Part shown: one piece after another, positions 1-7,688 of the stretch
Layout: each line of letters opens with the position of its first letter
How positions within the stretch are numbered: the stretch's first letter is position 1
Virus record (IMG/VR): IMGVR_UViG_3300042260_000111
Location: 1 to 43,739 of that record
Origin: a virus
Length of the DNA stretch: 43,739 nt
Direction: 5' to 3' (one strand)
Notes under the pieces: model-generated
Databases searched by the model: none
Told to the model about the DNA's origin: nothing
The model's input: only the letters and a program-made list of their open reading frames with translations
Program-made: the position numbers and the translations under genes

Positions 1-792
1 GGTGCATACTCAGGTTCAGGATGGAACGAGCCATCTGATTTAGGTGTTAGGTACGCAAATTCGGCTGGTTCTCTTTCAGGGTTCGATAAAACTAACCCAT
101 CTTTTGGAGCAGTTTATGCTTCTAACTGGTTTAGAGCACAAGGAGATTGCGGATTGTATAGCCAAGATTACGGTGGACATATAAGAAGAGCTTTGACTGG
201 CTCATATGGCAACTGGGAAACATTTGGCTACAACAGAAACGGATGGTCTGGATTTTTAAATTTGAATAACTACAATTTGAATTTAATGATGAACTCATCT
301 GGAGACCACGGTTTTTATATGGAAAATGGCTCTGGGTGGACATTTTTCTTTAACAGGGGTAATCATTGCGCGGGTATTGGGACAGATAATACCTGGTCTG
401 GCGATGGATTAAGGGTAGTAAAGCAGATATCAGCAGAGTATGGATTTACAACTTGGTCTGATAGAAGAGCAAAAGAAAATATTAGTAACATTACCAGCGC
501 ATTAGATAAGGTGTTGCAAATGCGAGGCGTATATTTTAATTATATTAAAGATAATGCAAAGGTAAAACGAGTAGGATTTATAGCACAAGAACTTCAGGCA
601 GTATTACCAGAAGTAGTTAATTATGCGGAGGAAATAGACGAGTATAATGTTAATTATGGTCAGATAGTTTCCGTATTAACAGAGGCAACAAAAGAGCAAA
701 ACGATATGATTATAAGTCAAGCTACAAGAATTGAGCAATTAGAATTATTAGTACAACAATTAATAAATAGCAATAATGGCATTTCAAATTAA
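1..792 (+). CDS. Tail fibre/spike protein, C-terminal part, with peptidase S74 chaperone domain
   Basis: The frame is open from base 1, so the gene is cut by the window edge; 263 codons are present. The C-terminal third matches the S74 intramolecular chaperone domain, which trimerises phage fibres and then cuts itself off. The Ser-Lys dyad lies in SDRRAKENI (Ser at codon 153, Lys at codon 158), followed by GFIAQELQAVLPEVV and a C-terminal coiled coil. The upstream part is rich in Gly, Asn, Trp and Tyr, as in beta-structured fibre shafts. Known of the family: cleavage occurs just before the Ser. Inferred role: host receptor binding. The stop overlaps the next start by 17 nt. There is no in-frame ATG near the left edge, so no start should be assigned inside the window. 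Confidence 0.88.
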   Translation, partial: GAYSGSGWNEPSDLGVRYANSAGSLSGFDKTNPSFGAVYASNWFRAQGDCGLYSQDYGGHIRRALTGSYGNWETFGYNRNGWSGFLNLNNYNLNLMMNSSGDHGFYMENGSGWTFFFNRGNHCAGIGTDNTWSGDGLRVVKQISAEYGFTTWSDRRAKENISNITSALDKVLQMRGVYFNYIKDNAKVKRVGFIAQELQAVLPEVVNYAEEIDEYNVNYGQIVSVLTEATKEQNDMIISQATRIEQLELLVQQLINSNNGISN

Positions 793-1195
793 TACGCCTA
801 TTGGCACAAATGACGGCATTATTACAGGCGCCTATGTTCGTATAGGCGGGTATGATGTAAACAAGAATGGGAATATCGTATTCATTATTGATGTATTTAA
901 AGATAAGGCATCGACAGAATACGATACAGCGTACATCCCTGTTATTCATCCTAATAAATTGCAGTCAAAAGAAATCGGCATATCGCTTGATGTCAAGATG
1001 ACTAATCGCATCCAGTACACTAAAACTATTACTAAACAAGTGGATGGAGTAGACACTGAGATGGAGGAGATATTTTACAAAAAAGTATCTGATTTGTCTG
1101 TATTCGAAAACAAGACTATCTTTGAAGTAGGATACGAGAAGCTAAAAGAAAAGTTAGTGTCGTTATACGGCGCAGAAAACATAGAAACAGTTTAA
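776..1195 (+). CDS. Fibre-adjacent protein, paralogue of the next gene
   Basis: 139 aa, family not recognised. It starts inside the end of the fibre gene. It shares a head-to-tail pattern with the 1208-1639 product: an N-terminus of the form MA(F/L)-I-T-x-IGT-x2-GI-AYVRI, and a C-terminus GY-x2-LK-x-KLV-x-L-(Y/F)-G-x2-NI. These two genes therefore look like an old tandem duplication. No signal peptide or membrane segment is visible. Its place directly behind the fibre gene suggests a virion, fibre-cap or assembly role, but that is inference only. Confidence 0.8.
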   Translation: MAFQINTPIGTNDGIITGAYVRIGGYDVNKNGNIVFIIDVFKDKASTEYDTAYIPVIHPNKLQSKEIGISLDVKMTNRIQYTKTITKQVDGVDTEMEEIFYKKVSDLSVFENKTIFEVGYEKLKEKLVSLYGAENIETV

Positions 1196-1207
1196 ACAAA
1201 AATAATA

Positions 1208-1639
1208 ATGGCATTAAAAATCACAACCCAAATCGGGACAGACAAAGGCATCACATCTGAAGCTTACGTACGCATTGCAAACTATCAGTTGAGCAAGTTT
1301 GGCTCAGCATCATTTCAAGTAGAAATCTACCAATCAGAAGAAGACGCAACACCAGCTTCTAACGCTATGCCAGGTATGATGGTAGGACAAGCGCGTAATC
1401 AGCAGATTGGCGACAACATCTACGTTCAATTACAGAAGCAGGTATCTGAAACCGTTAGCTACCCAACTCCTGGCGTAGACGCTGAAGGTAATCCATTACC
1501 TGACCGCGTAGAGACTATCACTAAGTCTGTACCTGATTTATCTTCAGCAGAAGGTGTAGATATCTTTGCATTTGGATACTCACATCTGAAGGCTAAGCTA
1601 GTAGACTTGTTCGGAGAGGACAATATCGTAGACTGCTAA
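1208..1639 (+). CDS. Fibre-adjacent protein, second paralogue
   Basis: 143 aa, not recognised by name. It is the diverged copy of the 776-1195 product: both have the IGT-GI-AYVRI head and the GYxxLKxKLVxL tail, while the middle differs, with a Met/Gln-rich loop here. It lies 12 nt after its partner and is presumably on the same transcript. Structural or fibre-accessory function is inferred from position. Confidence 0.8.
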   Translation: MALKITTQIGTDKGITSEAYVRIANYQLSKFGSASFQVEIYQSEEDATPASNAMPGMMVGQARNQQIGDNIYVQLQKQVSETVSYPTPGVDAEGNPLPDRVETITKSVPDLSSAEGVDIFAFGYSHLKAKLVDLFGEDNIVDC

Positions 1640-1683
1640 TTATTTCTTATATTTGTCAAAAATAACCAAACATAGAATTAAAA

Positions 1684-2088
1684 ATGGAGAACATCAAATT
1701 ATCTATTAACGACGCGTTAACCTTAGAGGTTGAATTAAACGGTCGTCTTGACCAAGAGTCTGGCAAGGTCTTATTCAAAGGCTTCTTAAGCGAGAACTTA
1801 GATTTAAAAAAGAAGTACTGGTTAACGAAGCTTGCTGACAAGTTAGCAGCTGAAAAGAAAACAGTAGAAGACTTGCGCGATAAGCTTGTAAAAGACTTGG
1901 GCATTGAGCCTGACGAGAAAGGTCAGATTATGCTAGGTGACAAGGGAGAAGATTTCTTCAAAGAGATGAACGCATTGTACGAAGAAGAAAAAGAATTCGA
2001 ATACAATCCTGTTATCTCATTCGATGATTTAGACAAAATTAAGACTACAGAGTGCTATCGTATTCTGTTTAAGTTGATTAAAGAGTAA
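1684..2088 (+). CDS. Small alpha-helical phage protein, DUF1617-like pattern
   Basis: 134 aa, acidic and mainly helical, with no signal or membrane segment. The middle (L-KKKYWLTKLADKLAAEK followed by paired helices) resembles the DUF1617 group of short phage tail-region proteins, but the match is weak. The leader contains ACCAAACA at 1664-1671, a motif seen before many starts in this genome. The stop overlaps the next ATG as TAATG, which suggests translational coupling. Confidence 0.75.
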   Translation: MENIKLSINDALTLEVELNGRLDQESGKVLFKGFLSENLDLKKKYWLTKLADKLAAEKKTVEDLRDKLVKDLGIEPDEKGQIMLGDKGEDFFKEMNALYEEEKEFEYNPVISFDDLDKIKTTECYRILFKLIKE

Positions 2089-2213
2089 TGAACTTAGTTA
2101 CACTAGGAATTATATATGGGGCGATTTGCATAGTAGCAGTCGCCCTTTTATCTTATCGGATTATCAAGAATCCTGATGGAGAGCGCTTTACCTATAAAAA
2201 GGTTTTGAGGTAG
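2088..2213 (+). CDS. Small single-span membrane protein (41 aa)
   Basis: Missed by length cut-offs but supported by TAATG coupling to the gene before it (TAA 2086-2088, ATG 2088-2090). The product starts MNLVTLGIIYGAICIVAVAL, one strong membrane helix at residues 3-21, followed by a short basic cytoplasmic tail. It sits just before the lysis cassette, and the promoter at 2204-2234 overlaps its last codons. Small holin-like, antiholin or inner-membrane accessory roles are possible; none is proven. Confidence 0.6.
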   Translation: MNLVTLGIIYGAICIVAVALLSYRIIKNPDGERFTYKKVLR

Positions 2214-2234
2214 TGTAAAAGACTACTATCTTTG
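2204..2234 (+). promoter_or_regulatory. Bacteroidetes-type promoter for the lysis cassette
   Basis: TTTG (2204-2207), a 19-nt spacer, then TATCTTTG (2227-2234). This is an exact match to the published Bacteroidetes primary-sigma layout, -33 TTTG and -7 TAnnTTTG. The expected start of transcription is about 2240, 15 nt before the next ATG. The element overlaps the 3' end of the 2088-2213 gene. Confidence 0.75.
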
Positions 2235-2255
2235 TTATAGATATTTTAGAAAGAA

Positions 2256-2534
2256 ATGGATAATCCTATTGAGCAGATAAAGGCTTACTTGTTCCCGACG
2301 GCGATAAGTATTATGTCACTAATGATTTGGCACGACGTCAATGAGATGAAAGCGGACATTAAGCAGTTAATTGTGCAATCAAACGTAGACAAGACAAGGA
2401 TAGATAACCTAGAGCGCCAAGTCTACAAAACAGGATACAAAGTACCCAACCCTCCTTCTAAACTACCACTTCAGGTAGATATGCGTCAAGTAGTGGCAGT
2501 AAGACCAGACGAAGACGACAAGTACTACTTGTAA
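2256..2534 (+). CDS. Membrane-anchored coiled-coil protein of the lysis region
   Basis: 92 aa and first gene behind the promoter. A hydrophobic segment at about residues 10-25 (YLFPTAISIMSLMIW) is followed by a heptad-like stretch (EMKADIKQLIVQ to RIDNLERQVYK) and a Pro-rich, acidic tail. This anchor-then-coil layout resembles small phage lysis accessory proteins, but the family is not recognised. It lies 35 nt before the holin-like gene. Confidence 0.75.
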   Translation: MDNPIEQIKAYLFPTAISIMSLMIWHDVNEMKADIKQLIVQSNVDKTRIDNLERQVYKTGYKVPNPPSKLPLQVDMRQVVAVRPDEDDKYYL

Positions 2535-2569
2535 CACAGCAAGCATTTATATACTAACCACTAAAAATT

Positions 2570-2860
2570 ATGTCATTCATCAAGCAGTTGTTCTCTGACG
2601 ACAACGACATCAACGAAAAATCCGTTCTAGGATTCTTATCTTTTGCAGTCCTTTTTATCTACGGTATCGTAGACATCGTAACTGGTTACGTTGGACAGCA
2701 GTTCGTTATCGAACCAATCATCTTAGAAGTATTCGCTGCATTAACAGCAGGTTGTTTTGGTATCTCTTCTTACGAGAAGGTACAAAACCGCAAGACTGAT
2801 GCTGAGCGCGAAAAGAACTTACCTGGGGGCTTAGACCCTCTACCAGAAGATGAAGGTTAA
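2570..2860 (+). CDS. Putative holin
   Basis: 96 aa with two predicted membrane helices (about residues 18-40, SVLGFLSFAVLFIYGIVDIV, and 46-68, FVIEPIILEVFAALTAGCFG) and a charged, Pro-rich C-terminus. This size and topology fit a class II holin, which forms inner-membrane holes that let endolysin reach the cell wall. It sits four genes before a clear endolysin, and its end overlaps the next gene by 11 nt. The call rests on topology and context, since holins share little sequence. Confidence 0.65.
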   Translation: MSFIKQLFSDDNDINEKSVLGFLSFAVLFIYGIVDIVTGYVGQQFVIEPIILEVFAALTAGCFGISSYEKVQNRKTDAEREKNLPGGLDPLPEDEG

Positions 2861-3455
2861 TGTAGCCCTTTTCGTGTGTTGTATGATTGCTATCTTCTAT
2901 GCTTACACAAAGCATATGGAAGCAGGAGAGGCTCGTCCTAACGACACACTAGTTGTACACGATACAGCTTGGCAAATCCACGACTCTATTAGAGTTAAGA
3001 AGGTTCCTGTTCCTTACGAGGTTGAGGTTCCTATTGCATCTAAACCAGAGATGTTGCCTGACACAAACTACGAGAACCTGAAGCGTCAGTATATGGCGTT
3101 ATTGCAACTCTATCTAAACAAGATGGTCTACCACGATACTATTCGTGTGGGAACATTCGGATACATTGCATTACTAGACTCAGTAAAAGAAAACAAAATA
3201 GCATACAGAAGAACGCGTGATAATTTCGACATTCCAGTTGTTAAAGAGACTAAAACTATCACTAACTACGCACCACCTACGCGTAACTTATTTGTTGGAG
3301 GTGGCGTCAACGTTAACAATGCTCTTGGAATAAGAGGTGCTGAAGCGGGCATTATACTAAAAACTAAGAAGGACCAGTTGTATAACGTTAAAGCGTCCGT
3401 TGATTTAGACGGTAAAGTTATGTACGGCGTTGGTTACTACTATAAACTGAAATAA
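2850..3455 (+). CDS. Membrane-anchored periplasmic protein, spanin candidate
   Basis: 201 aa. An N-terminal anchor (residues 4-19, NVALFVCCMIAIFYAY) leads into a long periplasmic region with beta-type and helical parts. The C-terminal 60 residues alternate polar and hydrophobic positions and end in an aromatic YGVGYYYKLK, which looks like strands of an outer-membrane or lipid-contacting domain. A protein reaching from the inner towards the outer membrane between holin and endolysin genes fits a single-gene (u-spanin-like) disruptor. No lipobox or classical Rz/Rz1 nested pair is present. Function is inferred. Confidence 0.6.
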   Translation: MKVNVALFVCCMIAIFYAYTKHMEAGEARPNDTLVVHDTAWQIHDSIRVKKVPVPYEVEVPIASKPEMLPDTNYENLKRQYMALLQLYLNKMVYHDTIRVGTFGYIALLDSVKENKIAYRRTRDNFDIPVVKETKTITNYAPPTRNLFVGGGVNVNNALGIRGAEAGIILKTKKDQLYNVKASVDLDGKVMYGVGYYYKLK

Positions 3456-3456
3456 G

Positions 3457-3645
3457 ATGAACTTATTACAAAAGATTAAATTGTTCTTTTTCCCTGCGAA
3501 GAAGAAAGCAATCCAAAAGATTGTAGAAGAAATTAAGGAAGCGGCAGTCGATAACGAAGAGTTCGAGAAGGCGGCTATCGAGATTGCAGAAAAGATTGTA
3601 GGCACTAAGCCAAAGAAGAAGTACTACACAAAGAAAAAGAAGTAA
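3457..3645 (+). CDS. Small charged protein with Lys-rich tail
   Basis: 62 aa. A short basic, aromatic N-terminus (KLFFFPAKKKA) is followed by an acidic amphipathic helix (IVEEIKEAAVDNEEFEKAAI) and a C-terminus that is nearly all Lys and Tyr. No family is recognised. It lies 1 nt after the spanin candidate and 1 nt before the endolysin, so it belongs to the lysis transcript. A nucleic-acid or membrane-surface interaction is possible from charge alone. Confidence 0.65.
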   Translation: MNLLQKIKLFFFPAKKKAIQKIVEEIKEAAVDNEEFEKAAIEIAEKIVGTKPKKKYYTKKKK

Positions 3646-3646
3646 T

Positions 3647-4510
3647 ATGCTATTAAGACTAGGTTCGTCAGGCGAAGAAGTTAAAAAGCTACAAGAAAAG
3701 CTTGGCGTAGACGTTATTGGCAAGTTTGGTCCTAAGACAGAGGCAGCTGTAAAAGGTTGGCAGTCAGCACACGGTTTAACACCTGATGGTATTGTAGGAG
3801 ATGCGACGTGGGCGAAGATGTTTGCTCCAGTAGTAGTACCTCCTAGTGCGCACACTGTTACATCTATACCTCCTTTGCAGGATTTTAGCAGACAACCTGT
3901 AGGGCAAGGATTTAAACTAGACGCACTTAAAGGACACGTTCCTCAAGCTGTTATTGATGCTATCCCAGATACGGCAGCTCGCTTTGGCATTACAACCCCA
4001 TTACGTTTAGCCCATTTCTTGGCTCAGTGTGGGCACGAGTCTGGTGGCTTTAAAGCTACTCAGGAAAACCTTAACTACTCTGCTAAAGGATTGTGCGGAA
4101 TCTTCCGTAAGTACTTCCCTAGCGTAACGGTTGCAATGCAATACGAACGTAAGCCAGAGAAGATTGCTAACCGTGTTTACGCATCTCGTATGGGCAATGG
4201 CAACGAAGCGTCAGGAGAAGGCTGGAAGTATCGCGGTCGCGGTTACATCCAATTGACTGGCAAGGAGAACTACAAAGCATTCGACGCTACAGTACCTGAA
4301 GATATCTTAGCTAATCCTGATTTGGTAGCCACAAAGTATGCACTAGCCTCCGCAGCGTTCTTTTTCAAGAAGAATGGCTTATGGGCTATTTGCGACAGGG
4401 GAGCTGGAATGGACAATGTTACAGCTGTAACTAAGAGGGTAAACGGCGGTACTATAGGCTTAATTGACCGTCAAAAACATTTTAACGAGTTCTATCACTT
4501 ACTAGCATAA
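3647..4510 (+). CDS. Endolysin: peptidoglycan-binding domain plus GH19 chitinase-like lysozyme
   Basis: 287 aa. Residues 1-60 form a PG_binding_1 repeat (LGSSGEEVKKLQEKLG, GKFGPKTEAAVKGWQ, DGIVGDATW). After a Pro/Ser linker, residues 90-287 match the GH19 family, with QCGHESGGF (likely catalytic Glu131), a second acid near Glu187/Glu191 before KYRGRGYIQLTGKENY, and a C-terminal RVNGG. GH19 phage enzymes cleave the glycan backbone of peptidoglycan. No signal peptide is seen, so release depends on the holin. The stop overlaps the next ATG (TAATG). Confidence 0.93.
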   Translation: MLLRLGSSGEEVKKLQEKLGVDVIGKFGPKTEAAVKGWQSAHGLTPDGIVGDATWAKMFAPVVVPPSAHTVTSIPPLQDFSRQPVGQGFKLDALKGHVPQAVIDAIPDTAARFGITTPLRLAHFLAQCGHESGGFKATQENLNYSAKGLCGIFRKYFPSVTVAMQYERKPEKIANRVYASRMGNGNEASGEGWKYRGRGYIQLTGKENYKAFDATVPEDILANPDLVATKYALASAAFFFKKNGLWAICDRGAGMDNVTAVTKRVNGGTIGLIDRQKHFNEFYHLLA

Positions 4511-4635
4511 TGGCAAAGCAGAAACCATCATCAGAGAACAAAAAGATTGTATTTGGTGTACGTCGTAACGGCAAGCACAAGAAGACAAATGGTCCTAAAG
4601 AAAGCCCTTCTAAGAAGTCGCGGGGACAGGGGTAA
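4510..4635 (+). CDS. Small basic protein (41 aa)
   Basis: Start and stop are fixed by TAATG coupling to the endolysin (ATG 4510-4512) and a TAA at 4633-4635. The product is very basic (FGVRRNGKHKKTNGPKES then SPSKKSRGQG) and has no membrane segment. The SPSKK ending recalls the 28236-28547 product. Such short Lys/Arg-rich proteins are common in phages; nucleic-acid binding is plausible but unproven. Confidence 0.6.
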   Translation: MAKQKPSSENKKIVFGVRRNGKHKKTNGPKESPSKKSRGQG

Positions 4636-4637
4636 TT

Positions 4638-5144
4638 ATGAGACTATTGCTAAGCATATTGTTGTTTTGTTCACAAATATATCAAGTTCACGCAAACGTG
4701 AACATTGTACATAAGCGAACAATGCCTACACAGGAAATAACTGTAGCATCTGTACAGAATAATGTACAGATTGGCGCTCTTGCTGGCAATAGAAACTTAG
4801 AGTTTGGTGTGAAGAATATGTTAGAGGAGTTCTTACAAGAAGCAGGACACGATGTCTCCGATGACGCACCAACTCAGATTAAGGTAGAGATTCTTTATTT
4901 AGACGTACTTAAGACTCAGTCTAACCTATCAGTATTCCATAACAATAAGGAAGCTGTAGTCATTAGAATGAGAGGTAAATTGATACAGGATGGCAAGGTT
5001 AAAAAGACCGTTATCGTTGAAGAGCAAGCTGAAGAAGTTTCAATGGCTATGCTACTAATTGACGAGGGCGGAAAGTTTAATCAAACCAACCTAAGTAGTG
5101 CTCTAAAAAAGTCTTGTAACACCTTAATCACTAAGCTCTTGTAA
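4638..5144 (+). CDS. Secreted protein, YajG/CsgG-fold-like domain
   Basis: 168 aa. A signal peptide is visible (residues 1-19, ending QVHA). The mature part begins with strands, then a helix (LEFGVKNMLEEFLQEAG), then long strands (QIKVEILYLDV, EAVVIRMRGKLIQDGKVKKTVIV) and a final helix (SALKKSCNTLITKLL). This order resembles the YajG lipoprotein/ABC-auxiliary fold, which is related to the periplasmic domain of CsgG. It starts the envelope module, coupled by TAATG to the cohesin-like gene. Likely periplasmic or outer-membrane associated. The fold assignment is by eye only. Confidence 0.6.
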   Translation: MRLLLSILLFCSQIYQVHANVNIVHKRTMPTQEITVASVQNNVQIGALAGNRNLEFGVKNMLEEFLQEAGHDVSDDAPTQIKVEILYLDVLKTQSNLSVFHNNKEAVVIRMRGKLIQDGKVKKTVIVEEQAEEVSMAMLLIDEGGKFNQTNLSSALKKSCNTLITKLL

Positions 5145-6919
5145 TGAAAAAATTGCTTCTAATTGTCCAGTTTATTTGTGCATTAACTGGACATTCTTAC
5201 GCTCAGACAGTTAAGTTAAGTTTGCAAAATGCAAACACAAACACCAACGTTAACGGCACCGTAATCAACAAGGGCGATGAGTTCATTGTAACGGTGATGG
5301 CGGATGGCAATGGGAATACATCCACTCGCGCGCTATACTTTGACTTCGAATATCAGAACACAGCCTTCCAATTAATGTCTGTTAATCACACAGGCACAGG
5401 CGGCAACGGAGGCATTATCCCTTACGGCTCACAAATCACAATGAGCTACCAAGACTATCCAGGTTACAGCTACTACAAGACAACGCAGAATACAACTGAC
5501 AACGGTAATACCAACTACAATTACTGCCAATACAACTACACACAAGGAGGACCTAAATCAATCCTTCGCGTGTACCTTAACTGGTCAATCGCTCAAGGTG
5601 GATTAGGAACCGACAGGTTATTGGTATTGAAGTTTAAGCTAAAGACTGACGCTCCTGGCTACGCTTGGAATCCTATTGCAATGAACTTTGCGGCAGCATT
5701 TAATCAAAACGGAACTGCAGGCTCTACGCTAATGACAACACCTCTTACAAGCGTTATTATGCTAGACCCTACCGCTACTAAGTATGTGAGTCCAACAATC
5801 GATTACAACGCAAATGTGGACGCCCTATCGCTTCATCGTATTGCTTTTACAGATAGTGCTGCTAACACAACCTACCTAGTAGACGCTTTATCTGATGGAA
5901 CGATTCCTGTTGACCAGAATCGATTCAAGCCCAACACAGTTTACCACGTTCGAACCTTATTTAATATGGATTCGATAAAGGACTTGCAATCTGCAGCAGT
6001 ATCTGTATCAGACTACACAACTGCTCAGGCAGAATTCGTTACACAGAACCTAGATGGTACGTTTAAGAATCAAAACATTATCACAGGAGCTGGATACTAT
6101 GCAGCAGACGTAAACAATAACCACGTATTCGACGGAGGTGATTTAGTTAAGTTGTACGCGCAGGTAACGGGGGTAGATAATCTGTTTGTAATGCCTAGCA
6201 ATTATGCTGCAGGAACAGATATGTATGCTAGTGTGCCTACGTTCACAGAAGCTGATTTTAACGGGCTTTCTGCTGCCAACTGGAAGAATGTATCAAACAA
6301 CTACGTTCGCTTCAAGACGACGAGTATTGGGGCTAATTTACCGCTTAAGCTTAAGTTCGTTATCCCAGGAGATATCAACAGAAGTCACAGCTCTCAGGTT
6401 GTCATTAATAACACGATTGCTACTAACGCAGTACCTAGTCTTAAAAAGAATCTAGCTATGACGCAGACAGCCAACTTATTAATCAATACACCGCAGTATA
6501 TCCCATCTATTGATGTCACAATTCTTGGAAAAACTGTGACAACTAATAGCTTTGAAATACCTGTTAAAGTAGATACTAAGTCAAGCAGTGTTGCAGCTCT
6601 CCAATTTGAGTTCGTTTATGACCCAACAAAAGTTAAATTTGTAGCGCTGTTAAACGAGCTGCCTAATACTTGGTACACCTTCATCCAAAACAAGGATGGT
6701 AAGGTCGTATTTGGAGCCTTAGACAAAGAGTTAAAGAATCCTGTGACGGGAGAGTTGACTCCGTTTAAGTTAAAGTTTGAGACAATAAATAATGGTGCTG
6801 ACATTAACTCAGTGATTCGCGTGTCTCCTAATATGGATGCGGCATCTAAGACAGGATACCAGCTAGGGATTAATTTAAACCTAGAGGTTATAAAATTAAC
6901 GGGAATAAATAACTTTTAA
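5144..6919 (+). CDS. Secreted protein with two cohesin-like domains and dockerin-like calcium loops
   Basis: 591 aa. A signal peptide ends near residue 20 (SYAQ). Residues about 22-190 look like a cohesin-type beta-sandwich (VKLSLQNANTNTNVNGTVI, then ALYFDFEYQNTAFQLMSVNH). A second such domain occupies about 456-590 (IDVTILGKTV, LQFEFVYDPTKVKFVAL). Between them lie a dockerin-type loop ADVNNNHVFDGGDLVKLY (Asp322 onward) and a weaker copy GDINRSHSSQ (Asp410 onward). Cohesin and dockerin bind each other in cellulosomes and related surface assemblies. Having both in one phage protein suggests intra- or inter-molecular oligomers at the cell or virion surface. A Bacteroidetes surface origin is likely. 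Confidence 0.65.
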   Translation: MKKLLLIVQFICALTGHSYAQTVKLSLQNANTNTNVNGTVINKGDEFIVTVMADGNGNTSTRALYFDFEYQNTAFQLMSVNHTGTGGNGGIIPYGSQITMSYQDYPGYSYYKTTQNTTDNGNTNYNYCQYNYTQGGPKSILRVYLNWSIAQGGLGTDRLLVLKFKLKTDAPGYAWNPIAMNFAAAFNQNGTAGSTLMTTPLTSVIMLDPTATKYVSPTIDYNANVDALSLHRIAFTDSAANTTYLVDALSDGTIPVDQNRFKPNTVYHVRTLFNMDSIKDLQSAAVSVSDYTTAQAEFVTQNLDGTFKNQNIITGAGYYAADVNNNHVFDGGDLVKLYAQVTGVDNLFVMPSNYAAGTDMYASVPTFTEADFNGLSAANWKNVSNNYVRFKTTSIGANLPLKLKFVIPGDINRSHSSQVVINNTIATNAVPSLKKNLAMTQTANLLINTPQYIPSIDVTILGKTVTTNSFEIPVKVDTKSSSVAALQFEFVYDPTKVKFVALLNELPNTWYTFIQNKDGKVVFGALDKELKNPVTGELTPFKLKFETINNGADINSVIRVSPNMDAASKTGYQLGINLNLEVIKLTGINNF

Positions 6920-6924
6920 GTTAA

Positions 6925-7278
6925 ATGAAGAAGATAGTAGCATTGTTGTTGATAGTGGCGCTGGCAGCTTGCCACGACATTGAAGTGTTAGAAAAGGAAA
7001 CAAGCCTTGGTGTAAATCCTAACAACACAGATATTACTAGCCTATTAGTAGAGGGCAGGCAGGCAACTATTGTGGCAAATACAGTAGTAGGAGCCAAGTA
7101 CTCTGTTCAGATATACAAGTTCGGAAAAACCGAACCTTTTAAAACAGTTGGCTTTACAGCAACGTCTGTAGCCACAATAAAGAGTATCCAGTTGGATACA
7201 ATCGCCCGTGGGTTATATGACCTTACATTAACAGATGTTTCGGGAGTAACAATTAAAAAACCTTTAATCATTAATTAA
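6925..7278 (+). CDS. Lipoprotein with small beta-sandwich domain
   Basis: 117 aa. A classic lipobox LAAC has its lipidation Cys at residue 16, followed by acidic residues (CHDIEVLEKE) as in Bacteroidetes surface-exported lipoproteins. The rest is a single beta domain ending GLYDLTLTDVSGVTIKKPL, which resembles the last strands of a type-9-secretion (T9SS) C-terminal domain. It lies 5 nt after the cohesin-like gene, so it could anchor or partner that protein. No direct evidence for T9SS use exists. Confidence 0.7.
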   Translation: MKKIVALLLIVALAACHDIEVLEKETSLGVNPNNTDITSLLVEGRQATIVANTVVGAKYSVQIYKFGKTEPFKTVGFTATSVATIKSIQLDTIARGLYDLTLTDVSGVTIKKPLIIN

Positions 7279-7279
7279 A

Positions 7280-7579
7280 ATGGCAGAAGAACAAGAGGGC
7301 AATGGCTCATTGAAAAGTATCCTTATTGGACTAGCAAGTACAGTCGCTATTGCAGTGGGTGGATTTGTGACTAAGCAATTAACAGGCGAAGAAGAGAAAG
7401 CTGCTGAACCAGCTACAACTGTATCAGCTCCAGCTCCTGTAATTAATATCAATCAGGCAGCGGCGGCTCCAGCGGCACCTACAGGCGGCACAAGAGTTGT
7501 TGAGCGGGTTGTAGAGAAGCCAGCGGCACCTAAGAAGAAGACTGAGAAAGAAGCTTTGCAAGAAGAACCTAAGTGGTAA
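7280..7579 (+). CDS. Single-span membrane protein with Ala/Pro-rich tail
   Basis: 99 aa. One membrane helix lies at about residues 11-29 (LKSILIGLASTVAIAVGGFV), after a short acidic N-terminus. The rest is low-complexity Ala, Pro, Val and Lys (APAPVININQAAAAPAAP, then EKPAAPKKKTEKEAL), likely extended in the periplasm. It has no Cys or enzymatic motif. It closes the first part of the envelope module; a large non-coding region follows. A linker between inner membrane and wall, or a holin-like helper, is possible. Confidence 0.65.
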   Translation: MAEEQEGNGSLKSILIGLASTVAIAVGGFVTKQLTGEEEKAAEPATTVSAPAPVININQAAAAPAAPTGGTRVVERVVEKPAAPKKKTEKEALQEEPKW

Positions 7580-7634
7580 TATGCCAACATTAGTGCTTTT
7601 AATTGCACTTAATGATGGATAAGTCCGACAAGTA

Positions 7635-7688
7635 TATCTATTTGCGTATAAAAGTATAATATATTGCACTTTTATACGCAAATAGATA
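7635..7688. repeat. Perfect 21-bp inverted repeat with 12-nt loop
   Basis: The arms at 7635-7655 and 7668-7688 are exact reverse complements, 21 of 21; the AT-rich loop is 7656-7667. It starts 55 nt after the stop of the 7280-7579 gene, so it could end that transcript as a strong hairpin in either direction. There is no long U run directly after the stem. An operator or protein-binding site is an alternative. Confidence 0.7.

Noticed and set aside
154-792. Treating 154 as the start of the tail-fibre gene
   Set aside because: The codon at 154 is TTG and the same frame is open back to base 1 with matching composition; the gene is simply cut by the window edge.
1648-1655. TATATTTG as a promoter before the 1684 gene
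   Set aside because: The -7 box fits, but no TTG or TTTG stands near the -33 position, so it was not listed as a promoter.
7580-7621. Tiny ORF MPTLVLLIALNDG after the 7280 gene
   Set aside because: 13 codons only, no family likeness and no coupling beyond chance spacing.
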